NCBI GenBank assembly: GCA_022495995.1
Contig: JAFEMH010002606.1
Location: 62,001 to 126,000, forward strand
DNA length: 64,000 bases
Source: Adenophora triphylla var. japonica
Lineage: Eukaryota; Streptophyta; Magnoliopsida; Asterales; Campanulaceae
Reading direction: 5' to 3'
Under the pieces are notes generated by a model that was given only the letters and a program-made list of their open reading frames with translations, ran no database searches and had not been told where the DNA came from. A program made the translations under genes and the position numbers. This document shows positions 23,154-37,211 of this stretch, piece after piece; positions within the stretch are counted from its first letter, which is position 1, and the number at the start of each line of letters is the position of its first letter.

Positions 23154-23231
23154 TACTATATTATATTATGATGGTGTATCGGTTATAATTTCGGTCAAAC
23201 TAAAGATCATCAAGTTATTTATAGTTTTGAT

Positions 23232-26200
23232 TAGACGTGTCCATTTTATAAATCGAACCGGTCAACAGGGAGGTTGAAAACCGGTCAAAACCGGGTCAAA
23301 CCGGTCAACGGCGGTTAATCGGAACCGGCTAACCGAAACCGATAATTGGCCGGTTCGGTTAAGGTTGAGAATTTTGAAAAATCGGTCAATCGCCGGTTTT
23401 TGACTTGCTCGGCTGAGTCATATGATCTGTTCGGCCGAGCAGAACCTTCCAGTAAGTTAATTTTCAATAACGGTCATGCTCGGCCGAGTCATATGAGTTG
23501 CTCGGCCGAGCATAACGCCAGAACATGTTCCAACGGTTACTTTTTCAAAAACTAGCCGTTATTTCTAAAAACTAGCCGTTAATTTTTAACTTGGGCAGTC
23601 AAAAATAAAAAAAAAATATTTTTTTTGCCTAATTTACTAACTATAAATATCACCTCCCTCCTCTCATTTTATTTTCACATTATTTCTCTCTACTCTTTCT
23701 CTTCTACTCTCAAATATTCACATATACTCTCACCCTCATCCAATTTTTAGTTAAATATTGTCCCATTTTCAGATAGTTTTCTAACGAAATTAGTGTTTTT
23801 CTCCATTTTCATCCATTTTTAAGCTTCGTTTTGTTTCCAAACTTCATTTTCTCTTACACAAATGGCTGAAAATCAAAGAAGAAGCAATTTAGGCAAGTCC
23901 GTTGTTGGTTCTTCCTCCCTCAACGATGATTTTGATCATCAAAATCCAAATATTCAACAAAATGAGGAAGATGAACAAGTTGAAATTGAAAGTGGTAATG
24001 CTAGGAGTGGTAGGGGCAGCCGAGCTAGGGGAGGTGGTCGGGGTCGGGGACAACGACAACCCCCTAGAGAAAGAGAGCCGCAATCCGATACCTTCGCCAT
24101 CCATTTCACCAAAAGAAAAATTACTGCCGAGGATGATTATAATTTTCGAGCATGTTGCAACTATTGTAATGTGACTTACGCATTCAAAAGAGGCGGAGGG
24201 CATGGGACGCTCAACGGGCATTTGGCGGCAAAACATCCCGAGAAACTTGGCATTTCCGCTTCGCAAACTCAATTACAATTTCAACGTAGTTCGGGTTCGG
24301 GTGCACAAGGTTCGTCTTCCCCTTCTTTCGTCCTTTTTAAATTTGACAAGTGGGTTTATAGGGATGAACTAGCCAAATTTATTTGCGTTAAAGGCCTTCC
24401 TTTTAATTTTGCGGATTGTGATTTTTATGAAAATTTTGCTCGCCTTTCTTTGAACCCCGCCACCACGAGAGTACCACGTACGAATCTCGTACGTGATATT
24501 ACTAGAGTGGTTGAAAGATATAAAAAAGATTTAATTGGTGTTTTATCTAAATTAGAAAATAAAGTTTCAATTTGTGTCGATGGTTGGAGTGATCATTGGC
24601 AAAGAAATACTTATTTGGGCGTTACTTGCCATTGGATAGATAATTCATGAAAAATTCAAAAAAAATTAATTGCTTACAAAGATTTTGAGCCACCGCATTC
24701 CGCGGAAAATATTTGTGCGAAATTGCTTGAGATTTTTCTTGAATATGATATTTTAAATAAAATATTTACTATTTCATTTGACAACGCAAGTGCTAATACG
24801 GCTAGTTTGCCCGATTTAATTACCGTTTGTCAACCCTCACTTGGGGGTAAGTTTTTTCATATTAGATGTTTATGTCATATAATTAATTTATGTGTTAGAG
24901 ATGGTTTAGATGCATTAGAAACTCATGTTAAGCCAATTAGACGAGCTCTTCAATTTATTTCAAAAAAAAATTCTAATACAAAAAAATGGATAAGGTTTTT
25001 AAAAAGTAAAAGTATGCCGGACAAATATTTTACTTACGATGTTCCAACTAGGTGGAATTCCACCTATAAAATGTTAAGCGATGGTTTTGCTTATAAAGAT
25101 CTCCTAACGCAATTTTTTATGTCAATTGGCTATCATGAACCTCTATTTACTCATCATTGGAATGCATGCATTAATTTATGTGAATTGTTAAAGATTTTTA
25201 ATACCACTACTTTGGCTTTTTCGGAAGTTTATTATCCAACTTCCGTTTTGGTGCTAGAGCATTGTATTGCAATTGTTACTATTTTTGACAATTTAAAAGA
25301 TTGTCCTATTTTAAACCAATGCATTTTTAACATGAGACAAAAGTGACTTAAATATTTTGACACTATTCCGTCTCTTTTCTTGGTTGCAAAGTTATTAGAT
25401 CCCCGAGTTAAATTAGATGATTTAGAGTCCATTATAACTTATTATTATATGAAATTATATCCCGATGGTGACGGTAGTTATGAACTTCCGTCAATTATTG
25501 TTAATGACACAAAAAATGATTTGATTAACCTTTTTAATGAGTATAATGCCTTATAGGGAAACACTTCTCAAAGTCAACAACATGAAGATGATTCCTCTAC
25601 TTCTCAACCAAGTTTTACTAGTGGGAATCCATATAGTTTTTTTGCAAATTTGTATAGTAAAAAATATGGTCCTTCACGAGATTCATCTTCATCATCATCA
25701 AACCTTCCCGTGGAGTTAGAAACGTATTTCACTACAAACTTTGAATTAAATCAAGATTCAAATTCAATGAATTTGATGTTTTACAATGGTGGTCAAGAAG
25801 GAAAGACATTTATCCTTACTTTCCATAGTTGCTAAAGAAGTATTAGCCTCTCCCGCTTCAACGGTGGCGGTTGAATCGGCATTTAGCGTTGGTGGAAATG
25901 TTTTGGATGAAAGACGTTCTCAACTAACAAGTGAAAACTTGGAACATCAACTTTTACTTGGCGATTGGGTTAGAGCGGAAAAAAGGCAACAAGACATGCC
26001 TTATGATGAGGATCTATTGGATCCAAGATATCAATACGATGTCGAGGACTCCACGGAAAGTAGTGATGAATGAATGATGTTTTAGATTAATTTTTATTTT
26101 AATTAGATTAGTTTAGACTTTAGATTAGGTTTATTTTTAATTAATTGTAATAGTTAGGTTGAGGTAAAGGCTCCTAAATGTCCCCCCTTATTTATAAAAG

Positions 26201-26963
26201 GGTAAGGTTGGTTGTCTCCCTCTTTGTAATTTTATTTTGATTAATAAAATTTAAGGGTACCGTCCCTTTTTTCTTTTATATACTTTTGTTTCTTTTAAAA
26301 AAAGTTAAGTTTTCTTTCTTTCAAAATTCATAACTTTTTTTATAAACCTTTTTTCAAAAAATGTATGTAGTAAACTTAAGTCTAAAATAGTCTTATTTAT
26401 CAAAAAAAAATTGAAAAAAATTAAAAGTTAACTTTTTCAAAAAACCGTTAACTTTTATTTCTTAAAAAATTCAAAACTTTTTTTATAAACCTTTTTGCAA
26501 AAAATGTATGTAGTAAACTTAAGTTCAAAATAGTCTTATCTATCTAAAAAAAATTGAAAAAAAATAAAATTAATATACTACATACAAAGTTAACGAAAAC
26601 TGTTAAAAAATTAACTGAAAAATGATATGCTCGGCCGAGCACTACTATATGACTCGGCCGAGCAACCCTCAACCCCTAAACCCTAAAAGGGTTGCTCGGC
26701 CGAGCAACACCAAAGACTCGGCCGAGCAACCCTCAAAACCCTAAACCCTAAAAGGGTTTCTCGGCCGAGCAACATCAAGGACTCGGCCGAGCAGATTCAA
26801 ACCGTCAAATCGGAGGTTAACCGGATAACCGTTAAAACCGTGAATCCCTAAACCGTAACCGGTTTAGCCGGTTAGGCGGTTCGATTTCGGTTGAACATTT
26901 CAAGGTTGAAAACCGCCGGTTTAAAACCGGCTAACCGGCGGTTTATAGAACCGGTCACCTCTA
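23232..26963 (+). mobile_element. hAT-2: near-complete hAT element (3732 bp) with TIRs and 8 bp TSD
   Basis: Ends are TAGACGTGTCC (left) and, reversed, TAGAGGTGACC (right). The 8 bp GTTTTGAT flanks both sides (23224-23231 and 26964-26971). Subterminal regions hold ACCGGTTAACCG-like sequence and clusters of GCTCGGCCGAGC: four sites on the left (23406-23513) and six on the right (26629-26793). One broken transposase gene lies between. The element is structurally complete but, on its own, non-autonomous. Confidence 0.92.
23862..26073 (+). pseudogene. hAT-2 transposase (BED finger, DDE core, dimerisation domain), disabled
   Basis: The ATG at 23862 opens a 262-codon frame. It has a Gly/Arg-rich segment, a BED zinc finger (CCNYCNVTYAF, then HGTLNGHLAAKHP), and the first catalytic region (VSICVDGWSDHW). 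A TGA at 24648 stops it. The same frame continues past the stop: FTISFDNASANTAS holds the second catalytic region, then RCLCHIINLCV and VPTRWNSTYKML. TGA at 25344 and TAG at 25555 are further in-frame stops. Two frameshifts around 25770-25840 precede the dimerisation domain (ASPASTVAVESAFSVGG, DERRSQL). Both TGA stops fit TGG-to-TGA transitions. The protein is recognisable throughout, so the damage is modest. Confidence 0.92.
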
Positions 26964-27113
26964 GTTTTGATTTATGAACATACAATTTTTAAATCTTGAA
27001 AAACTCATTTTTTTTTTATTGATGATATCTTTCATAAAATCACTGTGTTGTAGGAGTAGGAGTTTATTTTTAGGAAAATTGTCAAAACAAAAATTATGAA
27101 TTATGAACTTTTA

Positions 27114-27368
27114 GGGCTTGTTTGGTAGGTCGATAGGATTATCCTGTGTTAATAGTGTGTTAATAGTGGGGGATTATTAATCAGGGGATTAATAACACCA
27201 CCCTTTTCTTGGGGATTAATATGAAGGGGTTAGAGGGGATAAGAGTGGATAAGAAGCTTATTCGAGTTGTACCCATGATTATTACTCCCATTGCATTTAG
27301 CCTATCAAACACCAAAATTATTGAACTAATAATCATATCCAACTCTAATCAGATTACCAAACGACCTC
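27114..27368. mobile_element. Tourist-like (PIF/Harbinger) MITE, 255 bp, TSD TTA
   Basis: Terminal repeats GGGCTTGTTTGGTA and, reversed at the right, GAGGTCGTTTGGTA. TTA flanks both ends (27111-27113 and 27369-27371). Non-coding. Confidence 0.75.
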
Positions 27369-27553
27369 TTATTGTTTTGCATGTTTAGACTTTAGACCGT
27401 ATCCAAAAGAGATGCGCTATTTGTTGAGCCATTGTCAAGTTGACGTAAATTTATTTCTAGCAATTGCGTCAAATTTGTCGCTATTTTGAAGCAGAATAAA
27501 TGATAGACTTCTGCACTATCCACCTTTTTCATATGATTTTTTTGTTTAGTAGG

Positions 27554-27689
27554 TTTTGGGGGAAACTAGTTTCTCCTAATATTATAAAAAGTCTTGTTTT
27601 AAAAATCGAAACAAAGGCATGTACAATTTTTTACAAAAATAAAAAACAAGACTTTTTATAATATTTGGGGAAACTAGTTTCCCCCAAAA
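27554..27689. repeat. Foldback element with ~48 bp near-perfect arms
   Basis: The left arm (27554-27601) and right arm (27641-27689) are reverse complements with few mismatches, separated by ~40 bp. Each arm holds its own small palindrome, GAAACTAGTTTC. No coding content. It could be a MITE or a small-RNA hairpin. Confidence 0.85.
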
Positions 27690-28285
27690 TTTTCTGTTTT
27701 TTGTTTTGTGAAATTGAATTACTACTTCTCCGCCCAATTTTTTTTTTAATATTATTTTTGAATAAATTTTGTACATACATTTTACATTTACATTTTAAGA
27801 CAAAGATAGTATATATTTTTTCAATTTAATATTTGTTATTTGTTATTTGTATTATGATTTTTTATTATATTTTTATTTAAGCAAAACTATTCAATTTGTT
27901 TTATTTTATAGTTAATTATAAGAAGTTATTTGTAACATTATTTTTTAACAAAAATCACAAAATTTTGAAAATATTTTGACATATTGAAGATAAAATAAAT
28001 AACAAGAATTAATTAGAGAAACTCACATAAAATACAAAAACAATAAAAGTGCAAAATATTTTAATTAAATAAAATAATAAGGAATATTCTGAAAATATTT
28101 TTATTTTATGCAAAATTTGAAACAAACTGTTGGAGATGTTGAAAGATATTTAGTGATGAAATTGCACCATTTTAGTGTTTTAGTGCAATTTTTGCACCAA
28201 ACTATTGGAGTTGCTCTTAATCATACATTTAATTTATTTTTATTTGACACATCTAACCAACTTTTTGTTGCGTTCATAATTATTA
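27690..28285. other. AT-rich stretch without a recognised gene
   Basis: Only low-complexity AT sequence. The repeated phrase around CTGTTGGAGATG (28128) and CTATTGGAGTTGCTC (28201) resembles ends of small transposons, but no pair of termini could be assigned. Confidence 0.4.
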
Positions 28286-28686
28286 CTCCCTCCGTCCAAT
28301 TTCAAGGTTCCACCTTTCCCTTTTGTTCCATTCAACTTCAAGGTTTCACCTTTTCCTTTTGATCCATCCCACTTCAAGATTTCCTTCCTTAAATGGAAAA
28401 TTTTTCATATATTTATATCCTTATCATCTCCATATATTTACAAAAAAACATTCATTATACCCTTATAAAGTTAACATATTTACAAAAAAATCAATCATTA
28501 ACTTATTATTCCTCCCACTCATTCTCTCTCCTATTAAATATTTTTAACTTTTACATTCTCTCTCCTATTCCCTACCACACATTTAACTTTTACATTCTCT
28601 CTTCTCTAATTTTCTATCCACTTTAAAAAAAATTCTTTAAAAAGCGTGAAATCAACACCAAGAAACCTTGGTGTGGATCGGAGGAG
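28286..28686. mobile_element. Stowaway-like MITE (401 bp, TSD TA)
   Basis: Starts CTCCCTCCGTCCAATTTC and ends GTGTGGATCGGAGGAG, with TA on both sides. It shares the CTCCCACTCATTCTCTCTCC core and a CATTCATTATACCCTTATAA segment with the 22729 element. Confidence 0.8.
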
Positions 28687-28882
28687 TATAACCAACAACA
28701 TCCAATTTTTTGTCGTTAAATGGGCTCATAAAAAAAAGATTTTATAAATATTAGTGTAATTATATCATAATATAAATAAATGTACAAACAAATAAATCAC
28801 GTAAATAAATAGTAAAATACAATTTAGAAAGTTCACTTCACCATAAAATTCCAATTCAATGTCGCATATAACTGCAGTGTTA

Positions 28883-29628
28883 GGCTATGTACAATAAGGA
28901 GTTGAGAGGGGTAGTTGAGGGTGAGTTGGATGGTTGAATGTGTTTAATAAGGAGTTGAGAGGGGGGTAGTTGAGGGGGATGAGTTGAGAAGGTTCAATCC
29001 GGTTGAGAAAAAAAAATGGGTCCCGTTTTTGCCACGTGTCGCCGCCCTATTGGGCCAAAAACGGCGCGTGAGAGACACTCTCTCTTTAGGCGCGTGATGG
29101 CGATGGAAGGGTTTTATTTTTTGGCTGGAGGATCCACGTGTCGCCGCCCCATTGGTCCGTACTTTATCATTTTTTCACCCAATTATTTAAACTCAATTAT
29201 CTCATAATAAATGATTTAAAAAAAAAAAAAAATTCACCAAAATTCATCATTTTTTTTCCCTACAAATTGATATAAGTTTCATTTGATTTGGACACAAAAA
29301 AAAACACTCATTTTTCAATTTGAATTGAATTATCACCTAGTAAATTTATTTTTTTGTTATTTTTTTTTTACCAAAATTAACCATTTTTTTTTCCCTACAA
29401 ATTGATATAAGTTTCATTTGATTTGAACACAAAAAAAAAACACTCAAAGTGGTAGGGTATAAAATGATGAATTGGGATGAGTTGAATTTTAAACTAAACT
29501 AGCTTATTGTGGGGGTTGTAGTTGAGAAAGTAGTTGAATGATTAAGTGGATGGAGAGAGAAGATGAGATGTCGTAATATTAGGGTAGTTGAATATTTTTT
29601 GGTAGTTGACCTATTATTGGACATAGCC
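28883..29628. mobile_element. Tourist-like MITE (746 bp, TSD TTA) with duplicated G-box block
   Basis: The left end GGCTATGTACAATAA and the right end, reversed, GGCTATGTCCAATAA form a 15 bp TIR. TTA flanks both sides. Inside, two copies of CACGTGTCGCCGCC (29033 and 29135) and two copies of a ~55 bp TTTCCCTACAAATTGATATA block (about 29254 and 29388) show internal duplication. It lies immediately 3' of the hexokinase gene. Confidence 0.75.
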
Positions 29629-29864
29629 TTACAAATTATCTTCACATCCGCCTGTGTGACACCCAGAACATACATACAAAAGTTTGATACAAATCCCATA
29701 TTTTGCAACCATTGCTACTTACAAAACTACAACTCAAAATTTCCTCATTATTTTCACTCTAATCAATAAACCCGAAGCGTAACGAATCCAAGACCAAAAA
29801 AATTCATAAATACGGCTAATTTATTGGGTTGCGGAACGGACTAAACATCTGGTCGAAAAATGAA

Positions 29865-32802
<2,938 letters not shown>

Positions 32803-33699
32803 TGTCGGCTGACGGTGGGATCAATGTTGGAGGTGGAGACAGAAAGAGGGAAAATTAAAGAACATGTTCTGAGCCATAATTTTAGTTGTTTCTCTTTTTA
32901 AATCTTGATGGGAACAGGTATTTTGAACAGTGAAGATTTCAAGATTTTTTTATTAATAATATTAAATAAAAATAAAATAATTTATTATAATTATTGTTCG
33001 TTTTAAAAGGAATAATATTAAGATCAGTTATTATTCGTAGTTAACTACCCAACCGAAACCGTTTTTGTGGCGCAAAATACTCCTATATAGTTACGCTTGT
33101 AGTTTATAAGTCGGTCCCACTCAAAATTATAGTAGTACACTTTTACTTTAGTCTAACAAATCAAGAAAAAAAATGTAAAAAAATAAATCTCATTTTAAAA
33201 TTGAATCAGTTAAAATAAGTGAAATTTCTAAACTATACAACTAATATATTTTAATAGTTATTTGGTATATGCATAATTATTATTTATTTAAGTAATTATT
33301 ACTTTTGGTAAGAAGCAAATTGTTGTGTGGAGGAATGAAAATAAAAATATACCACTAAAATATTTGAATAGATAAATAAAAATATATTTATAAAATAAAG
33401 GAAGTATAATATTGATAATCAAGTAAGGGTTTTAAATATAATAATTGTGGTAGAAAATTGTGAATGAGACGTAATCGTTGTTAATACAGGCGCATTAAAT
33501 AAAATAATATTATAAACTTATGAGTATATATCTTAAATAAAATATTAAAAATAAAAGTTTTTGTAATTTTGAGTGGGCCAGTTGGGTGTGGAGATTTATT
33601 TATTTATTGAAATAAAATTTTAAAAAAATAGACATTGATTTTGAAAGAGAGAAAGAGTATTTTATTTATCTGAAAACACATTTTAATTTTAGCTCATAA
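32803..33699. other. Hexokinase upstream region, AT-rich intergenic
   Basis: The ~100 bp before the start codon is pyrimidine-rich on the coding strand, as in an untranslated leader. No convincing TATA box was identified. Beyond ~32930 the sequence is very AT-rich, with no ORF of note. Confidence 0.5.
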
Positions 33700-33701
<2 letters not shown>

Positions 33702-33747
<46 letters not shown>

Positions 33748-33748
33748 A
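33702..33748. repeat. (AAAT)n microsatellite
   Basis: About eleven perfect AAAT units in a row. Confidence 0.95.
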
Positions 33749-33789
33749 GAGTTGGGCTTACAAAAAAATGCATTTTTTTTCTAAGCTTA

Positions 33790-34095
33790 GGAAAAACCAT
33801 TTTTACACTGGCACTTAATAACACTAACACTGACACTTTTTTTACACTGGCACTTTGTTACACTAACACTGACACTTTTTTACACTGACACGTAATATAC
33901 ATGCACTGACATTTTTTTACAATGACACTTTGTTACACTAATACTGACACTTTATTACACTGACACTTAATATATATGCACTGACACTTTTTTACACTGA
34001 CACTTTGTAACACTAACACTGGCATTTGTTACAATAACACTTACACTTGTTTACACTGACACTTTGTTACACTGGCACTGGCATTGACACTAGCG
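33790..34095. repeat. ACACTGACACTTT minisatellite
   Basis: Roughly 300 bp of imperfect repeats of ACACTGACACTTTGTTACAC and shortened forms. A longer unit of ~75 bp recurs (ATATACATGCACTGACATTT near 33895 and ATATATATGCACTGACACTT near 33970), which suggests a higher-order repeat. Confidence 0.85.
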
Positions 34096-34502
34096 AAAAA
34101 AACAAAACACGTTTTTTCTAAGATTAATGAAAAACTCATTTTTTGTAAGATTTTAGCATAAATAATTTGAGAGAAATATGTCTTGGACAAAAAAAAAAAA
34201 ATAGTGGGAGCATAAATGCAAAATAAAATGTAGCGTGAAGACAGGCTGTTGGAAATGACAAAAGCGGTGGACGGAGAATGCGATGTTGAGAGAGAAGAAT
34301 ATGACCTGAATATCTCTACTTTGTTCTTCTTGTTGGTGAATCCGACTCCAATGGCTTCATACGCCGACCAACCTCCTCTTCCTTCATAAGCTAATTGTTT
34401 GATTTAATTTAATTTGAGGCAATTTAGTGATGAAATCAAATTTTTTAGAATAAACCCTTAATTATCACAAAAAAGTTAAATCGAATTAAAGCAAACTATG
34501 TA

Positions 34503-34765
34503 CTCCCCCGTCCCGGCCGACTTATGATTTTTTGAAATGGCATGGGGATTAAGGAAAATGTAAATGTTGTGAGTGTAATTTAAAAATAGGAGAGAGAATG
34601 AGTGGAGAGAATAGTAAATTATAATGGTGTTGTGAGTATTAAAATAATGTAGGAGAGAGAATGAGTGGAGAGAATAGTGATTTAAGGTTTCCATTTTGGG
34701 CCGTCCTAAGTCGGGTGGGACACCCAAAATGGCAAAAAGTCCTAAGTCGACCGGGACAAAGGGAG
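34503..34765. mobile_element. Stowaway-like MITE (263 bp, TSD TA)
   Basis: Ends CTCCCCCGTCCCGGCCGACT and, reversed, CTCCCTTTGTCCCGGTCGAC. The GAGAGAGAATGAGTGGAG core occurs twice inside. Confidence 0.8.
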
Positions 34766-34805
34766 TATGATCTAATTTGATTTGATTCTGATATATTAAA
34801 AATAT

Positions 34806-35806
34806 TGAAATAGTATGAAAATATCTCTTTTGATTTCATGATTCTAATATACATATTTACTTAAATTAGTTTAAATTAGTTTGTAAATAATTTAGATAGT
34901 TTGTATTTATCTTATACTCCCTCCGTCCCGCTTATTACTTCACCAATTTGGCTTCGGCGCGCAAATTAAGGTGGAGAAAATGTTGTGAGTGTAATTTGAA
35001 AATAGGAGAGAGAATGAGTGGAGGGAATAGTAAATTATAATGGTGTTATGAGTATTAAAATAATGTAGGAGAGAGAATGAGTGGAGGGAATAGTAAAGAT
35101 TCCTTTGCCAAAAAAGGAAAGGTGAAGCTTTCAATGGGACACCCAAAATGGCAAAAAGTGAAGTTATCAGCGGGACGGAGGGAGTATAGTTGTATTTATC
35201 TGCAGGTTTTATTTAGAATAAATATTTTGGTAGTTATCATATTGACTAATCTCTTATTTTAGTGTTTATCTTTTATTTATGTTTGGACTCTTCTAGGTTG
35301 GAATGTAGCAGCTATATAATGAAAAAAGAGCCGGCCATTTTTCTACATCGATTCTAGAACTCTCATAGCATAATCAAGTTTCTCACAAACAATCCTTCTT
35401 GTTTTTGAATTCTTTTGATAAAAGTATTTTATCTTCAAGGTTATTTAGTGTTTAGATTTGTTCTTGTTTCAAGAACTTATTTAATCTTTTATTCTTTTTC
35501 TTCATTTCATTGTAATCGTTTTCTATAACTTGTACTCTACAAATTCTTTGATTGATGGAAGTTTTTCAGCAAGTTTCGTTTTTGCTGAAGTGTTTAATAA
35601 TTTGTTCTTACTATGTTTTCTGCTTTAAATTAGTTTATGTTTTAATATTTCGCTGCGTTTTCACTTTAATTCTGTTCGTGTGCACTTATCTTTTAATTTG
35701 TACCGACACTTGTGTGATCTTTTTTGTTAATTTGTATTGACACTTGTGTGATCAATGTTATACACAAGTGGTTGATTTACTAAACAATCCTAGCTACAAT
35801 TTTTCA
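34806..35806 (+). repeat. SIRE-like 5' LTR with MITE inside
   Basis: TG...CA ends; TATATAAT at 35313-35320 fits a promoter. Its match to the 3' LTR (from 42050) is interrupted only by the 34917-35184 MITE, so that MITE arrived after the LTR pair formed. Confidence 0.75.
34917..35184. mobile_element. Stowaway-like MITE (268 bp, TSD TA) inside the SIRE-like LTR
   Basis: Ends CTCCCTCCGTCCCGCTTATT and, reversed, CTCCCTCCGTCCCGCTGATA. The GAGAGAGAATGAGTGGAG core occurs twice. Closely related to the 34503 element apart from the inner termini. Confidence 0.85.
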
Positions 35807-35932
35807 ATTGTATCAGAGTCTCTCTCGACTCTCCTGAGAATCGATCCTTATAGTAGCCACTATGCTCTGTCATCATAGTGTAACAAACCACCAACTGTAG
35901 ATGATTCTAACTATATCATCTGAAAGGCAAAA

Positions 35933-36950
35933 ATGATTATGCATATTAAGTATATTGATCATCGTGCTTGGGTGAGCATCGTTGTTGGATACACTGCTCA
36001 TGTGGTTGAAATGACTGCCTCTACCTCAGGAGGTGATGATAGAAAAGAGAAAATCTATGGTGCTAAGCCTATACAAGAATGGAATGTCGAGGAAATTGCA
36101 TTTGCAAATTATAATGCCAAGGCCATGAGAGCAATTTCTGACCATTTGGATTCTCATATGTTTATGTTATTTTCTAACCATACCATTGCCAAAAGTGCAT
36201 GTGACATTCTCCAACTTCATAATGAAGCACCAACTAGTGTTAAACAAATAAAATTAAGGACTTTAATGACTAAAATTGAAAATTTAAGGATGAAAGTAAA
36301 TGAAACCATCAAAGTCTACTTTGCTAAAATCTTAGACTTTCGAATCAGTCTTTTGCTTTAGGTGAATTCATGTCTAATGTTAGACTTGTCAGTAAGGTAC
36401 TAAGAAATCTCCCTAAAAAATTCAACATTAAAATCTTGTGATTGAAGAAACCCATGATGTTCAAACTGTTGGACTTGATGTAATCTTAGATATTTTAACT
36501 AATTTTGAGTTGAATCTTGGGGTATAGGAATCTAGCAAAGCAAACTCAATTGATCTCACAAGTGCCATTAAAGTATTTCAAGATCTAGTCCAATTATCTA
36601 AATATATAGATGAGCAAACTTGGGAGAAAATGAGTGTGATTTGATAGAGCAAAAATTCAACAACATATTGAAAAAGAAACGCATAACGAAGTTTTCTAAT
36701 TCAACATACTCTCCTTCCACGGTTGAATCATCTAAAAGGGGGAGCAGTGTGAATAAACCTTTTTTTGGAAAATAAGAAATCTATCGAGTCAATTCAGTGT
36801 AGGGTTTGTAAAGATTTTGGTCATTTTGGTTATGAATATGCAAATACTTTAAGGAAAAGGAGAATGAGCTATACATCGAACCCTAGTGATAGTGAGGGTG
36901 ATGATGAGACATCAAACATGTCAATTTTACACTCATCTCACTTCACTTAG
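35933..36950 (+). pseudogene. SIRE-like gag with zinc knuckle, broken
   Basis: The first frame (35933-36361) has a copia gag polypeptide layout: W and A residues in WNVEEIAFANYNAKAMRAIS, AKSACDILQLHNEA, then KLRTLMTKIENLRMKVNETI. It continues in other frames (VRLVSKVLRNLPKKF). Near 36790 a knuckle reads CRVCKDFGHFGYEY: the final cysteine is replaced by tyrosine, which would abolish zinc binding. NTLRKRRMSYTSNPSDSE follows, characteristic of this lineage. Confidence 0.8.
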
Positions 36951-37211
36951 TCCGATAGTGATTATAAATCTGAAGATGTGCAATATCCTGATTGCACATC
37001 TAGTTGCAATTTGTATACCTACTTGAATTTCACAACTGTAGGTGAAACTGAAAATGATCCTTCAGATAAAGAAAGTTCAACCTATTAAGATCTGCATAGT
37101 ATCTATATAGAACTCCCGGCCAAGCGGATGGAACAAATCAAGGTGTTTAAACAGGTAAATTAGAAGCTCACCACTGATAATTTAAAATTGAAATCTGAGG
37201 TTGAAAGTTTG

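Noticed and set aside
27554..27689. microRNA gene call for the foldback
   Set aside because: Near-perfect arms and lack of asymmetric bulges fit a MITE at least as well; no small-RNA data.
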